The notes under the pieces were generated by a model, which was not told the DNA's origin, did not search any database, and saw only the letters and a program-made list of their open reading frames with translations. DNA of 32,068 bases from Dendronalium phyllosphericum CENA369 (GTDB taxonomy: Bacteria > Cyanobacteriota > Cyanobacteriia > Cyanobacteriales > Nostocaceae). This document shows, one piece after another, positions 31,102-32,068 of this stretch. The position numbers and the translations under genes are program-made. Within the stretch, counting starts at the first letter, position 1, and each line of letters opens with the position of its first letter. The stretch covers positions 1 to 32,068 of the forward strand of contig NZ_JAECZA010000300.1 in NCBI RefSeq assembly GCF_016056275.1. The letters are read 5' to 3'.

Positions 31102-32068
31102 ATGAGTGCATCCAGCACAATTACAAACTTACAGCAAGCCTTAGACTGTGCTGGTAAATGCGATTGCTGCAATCAGTTGCAGCGACAAATTAATGATTTA
31201 AAAGTGCAAATTGCTAATCTTCCAAATGTTGATGAAAACGCAATTATTCAAAAATCAGTAAAGCTTTCAGAACAGTCAATAGTTCCTCTGTTTAATCCCA
31301 TTGCTCAAACTATTGCTTTAGGAGTAGTTGTCCAAAAACTCAAGCCAGTACAGCAAGCTGTTGGGGTTTTAGATGATGCTTTTTACGGGTTGAAAGGAGA
31401 AGTCTACAACGTTGGGGTAAGAGTTAATAATGTTGTCAACAAAGTAGAAGGAGTGGCAAAAACTGCTGGTTCAGCGTTAGGTCTATCAAATTCAGCCATG
31501 AACCAAATAGGAGCTTTAGCAGGTCGGTTAGCAGCAGTATTTTCTTTAGTGGCAAGCTTGGCTTCCCTTGCCACAGCAATAGGCACAATCTACGCATTAG
31601 GAAGCAGAGTAGATGCTGTAGAGTCCCACGTGCAATCTGTAGATGACGGGCTGTCAAAAGTCATTGGTTTACTTAATCCAATTAAAGAACAAACCAAAAG
31701 AGCGGAATCGAAAGCAGATTTAGCGATAAACCGTGCAGAATCCTCATTTAGCCTTGCAGATGCAGCAACTACAGCCGCAGCATCTGCAACAGGTCGAGCG
31801 ATCGGCGCGCAATCGACTGCCTTGAGCGCCCAAGATGTTGCACAACAGGCACAATCAACCGCTGACCGTGCTAATGGCACAGCTGGCAATGCCTTAACCA
31901 CTGCCCAAAATATACAAGGCGTTGCACAACAGGCACAATCAACCGCTGACCGTGCTAATGGTACAGCTAGCAATGCCCTAACCACTGCTCAAAATGTCCA
32001 GGGCGCTGCACAGCAGGCACAATCAACCGCTGACCGTGCTAATGGTACAGCTAGCAATGCCCTAACCA
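31102..32068 (+). CDS. Long repeat protein, partial (runs off the right edge)
   Basis: The first 322 residues are visible. The N-terminus (SASSTITNLQQALDCAGKCDCCNQLQRQINDLK) has four Cys and begins a coiled coil. A mixed hydrophobic region follows, with NQIGALAGRLAAVFSLVASLASLATAIGTIYALGSRVD (about 133-173) that could cross a membrane or form a helical hairpin. From about residue 190 the chain is Ala-rich and helical, leading into perfect 28-residue repeats (VAQQAQSTADRANGTA-type). This resembles phage tail-fibre or tape-measure-like proteins and bacterial stalk proteins; no family is certain. It is third in an operon with 2-bp spacing. Confidence 0.75.
   Translation, partial: MSASSTITNLQQALDCAGKCDCCNQLQRQINDLKVQIANLPNVDENAIIQKSVKLSEQSIVPLFNPIAQTIALGVVVQKLKPVQQAVGVLDDAFYGLKGEVYNVGVRVNNVVNKVEGVAKTAGSALGLSNSAMNQIGALAGRLAAVFSLVASLASLATAIGTIYALGSRVDAVESHVQSVDDGLSKVIGLLNPIKEQTKRAESKADLAINRAESSFSLADAATTAAASATGRAIGAQSTALSAQDVAQQAQSTADRANGTAGNALTTAQNIQGVAQQAQSTADRANGTASNALTTAQNVQGAAQQAQSTADRANGTASNALT
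31837..32068 (+). repeat. 84-bp tandem repeats encoding a 28-residue unit
   Basis: Units begin at 31837, 31921 and 32005, exactly 84 bp apart and nearly identical; the third is cut by the window end. Each encodes a unit around AQQAQSTADRANGTA. Near-identity at DNA level implies recent expansion or homogenisation. The array probably continues beyond the window. Confidence 0.93.

Larger units (their letters stand above)
17448..32068. mobile_element. Integrated mobile element (plasmid- or phage-like), left end near 17400, right end outside window
   Basis: The window changes character at about 17400. Metabolic genes stop and a tyrosine recombinase, a membrane-anchored ATPase, many small unknown proteins, two helicases, ribbon-helix-helix and KilA-N proteins and repeat-rich proteins follow without a chromosomal gene. 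The recombinase sits at the border, as usual for integrated elements, so the left attachment site should lie in 17390-17447. No tRNA gene is present there and the right copy of the site is not in the window, so the boundary cannot be proved. No relaxase, capsid, portal or terminase is seen. Confidence 0.7.

Overview
The window looks like a chromosome segment of a filamentous, probably heterocyst-forming cyanobacterium (Nostocales: Nostoc, Calothrix, Tolypothrix or a relative). The evidence is the frequent HIP1 octamer GCGATCGC, the TGACAAC/TGACCAC heptamer repeats between genes, and genes typical of that group (PAS-rich hybrid kinases, Uma2/DUF820, UrtE, KGK-domain protein). This is inferred from style; no rRNA or tRNA is present to prove it.

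Region 1 (1-17400) is ordinary chromosome with little operon structure. In order it holds a rhomboid-fold protein lacking both catalytic residues, a three-PAS hybrid histidine kinase, a Uma2-family protein overlapping a GT4 glycosyltransferase tail to tail, a methyltransferase-like protein, a SAM hydroxide adenosyltransferase (DUF62) protein, a VapBC-like toxin-antitoxin pair with a lesion in each gene, a lone urea-transporter ATPase (urtE), a dipeptide-type ABC permease and its substrate-binding lipoprotein, a small conserved protein, a dihydroxyacetone kinase DhaK without DhaL, a small HTH protein and an M20 amidohydrolase. Intergenic spaces carry short tandem repeats and hairpins.

Region 2 (about 17400 to the right edge and beyond) reads as one mobile element. 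It starts with a tyrosine recombinase next to the M20 gene. A leftward cluster (22546 to 18744) then encodes several small unknown proteins, a coiled-coil protein, a membrane protein and a membrane-anchored P-loop ATPase. A control region with three copies of a 15-bp motif separates this from a rightward ribbon-helix-helix gene that carries a textbook -1 frameshift signal. Next come a KGK-like protein, a DnaB-N/RecA-like replicative helicase, a UvrD-type helicase, a small probable DNA-binding protein and a KilA-N protein. The last two are associated with three copies of a 23-bp palindromic site. A three-gene operon at the right edge encodes a small unknown protein, a Cys-rich protein and a long protein with 28-residue coiled-coil-like repeats that runs off the window.

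The element has integration, replication and candidate particle or surface genes, and an ATPase that could move DNA. I see no relaxase, capsid, portal or terminase, so I cannot say whether it is an integrated plasmid, a phage-plasmid or a new class. The two strongest new signals are the candidate programmed -1 frameshift at 23019-23028 and the CGATCACC repeats (11, 11 and 13 bp apart in the first cluster) inside the helicase gene, laid out like the in-gene origin of phage lambda.
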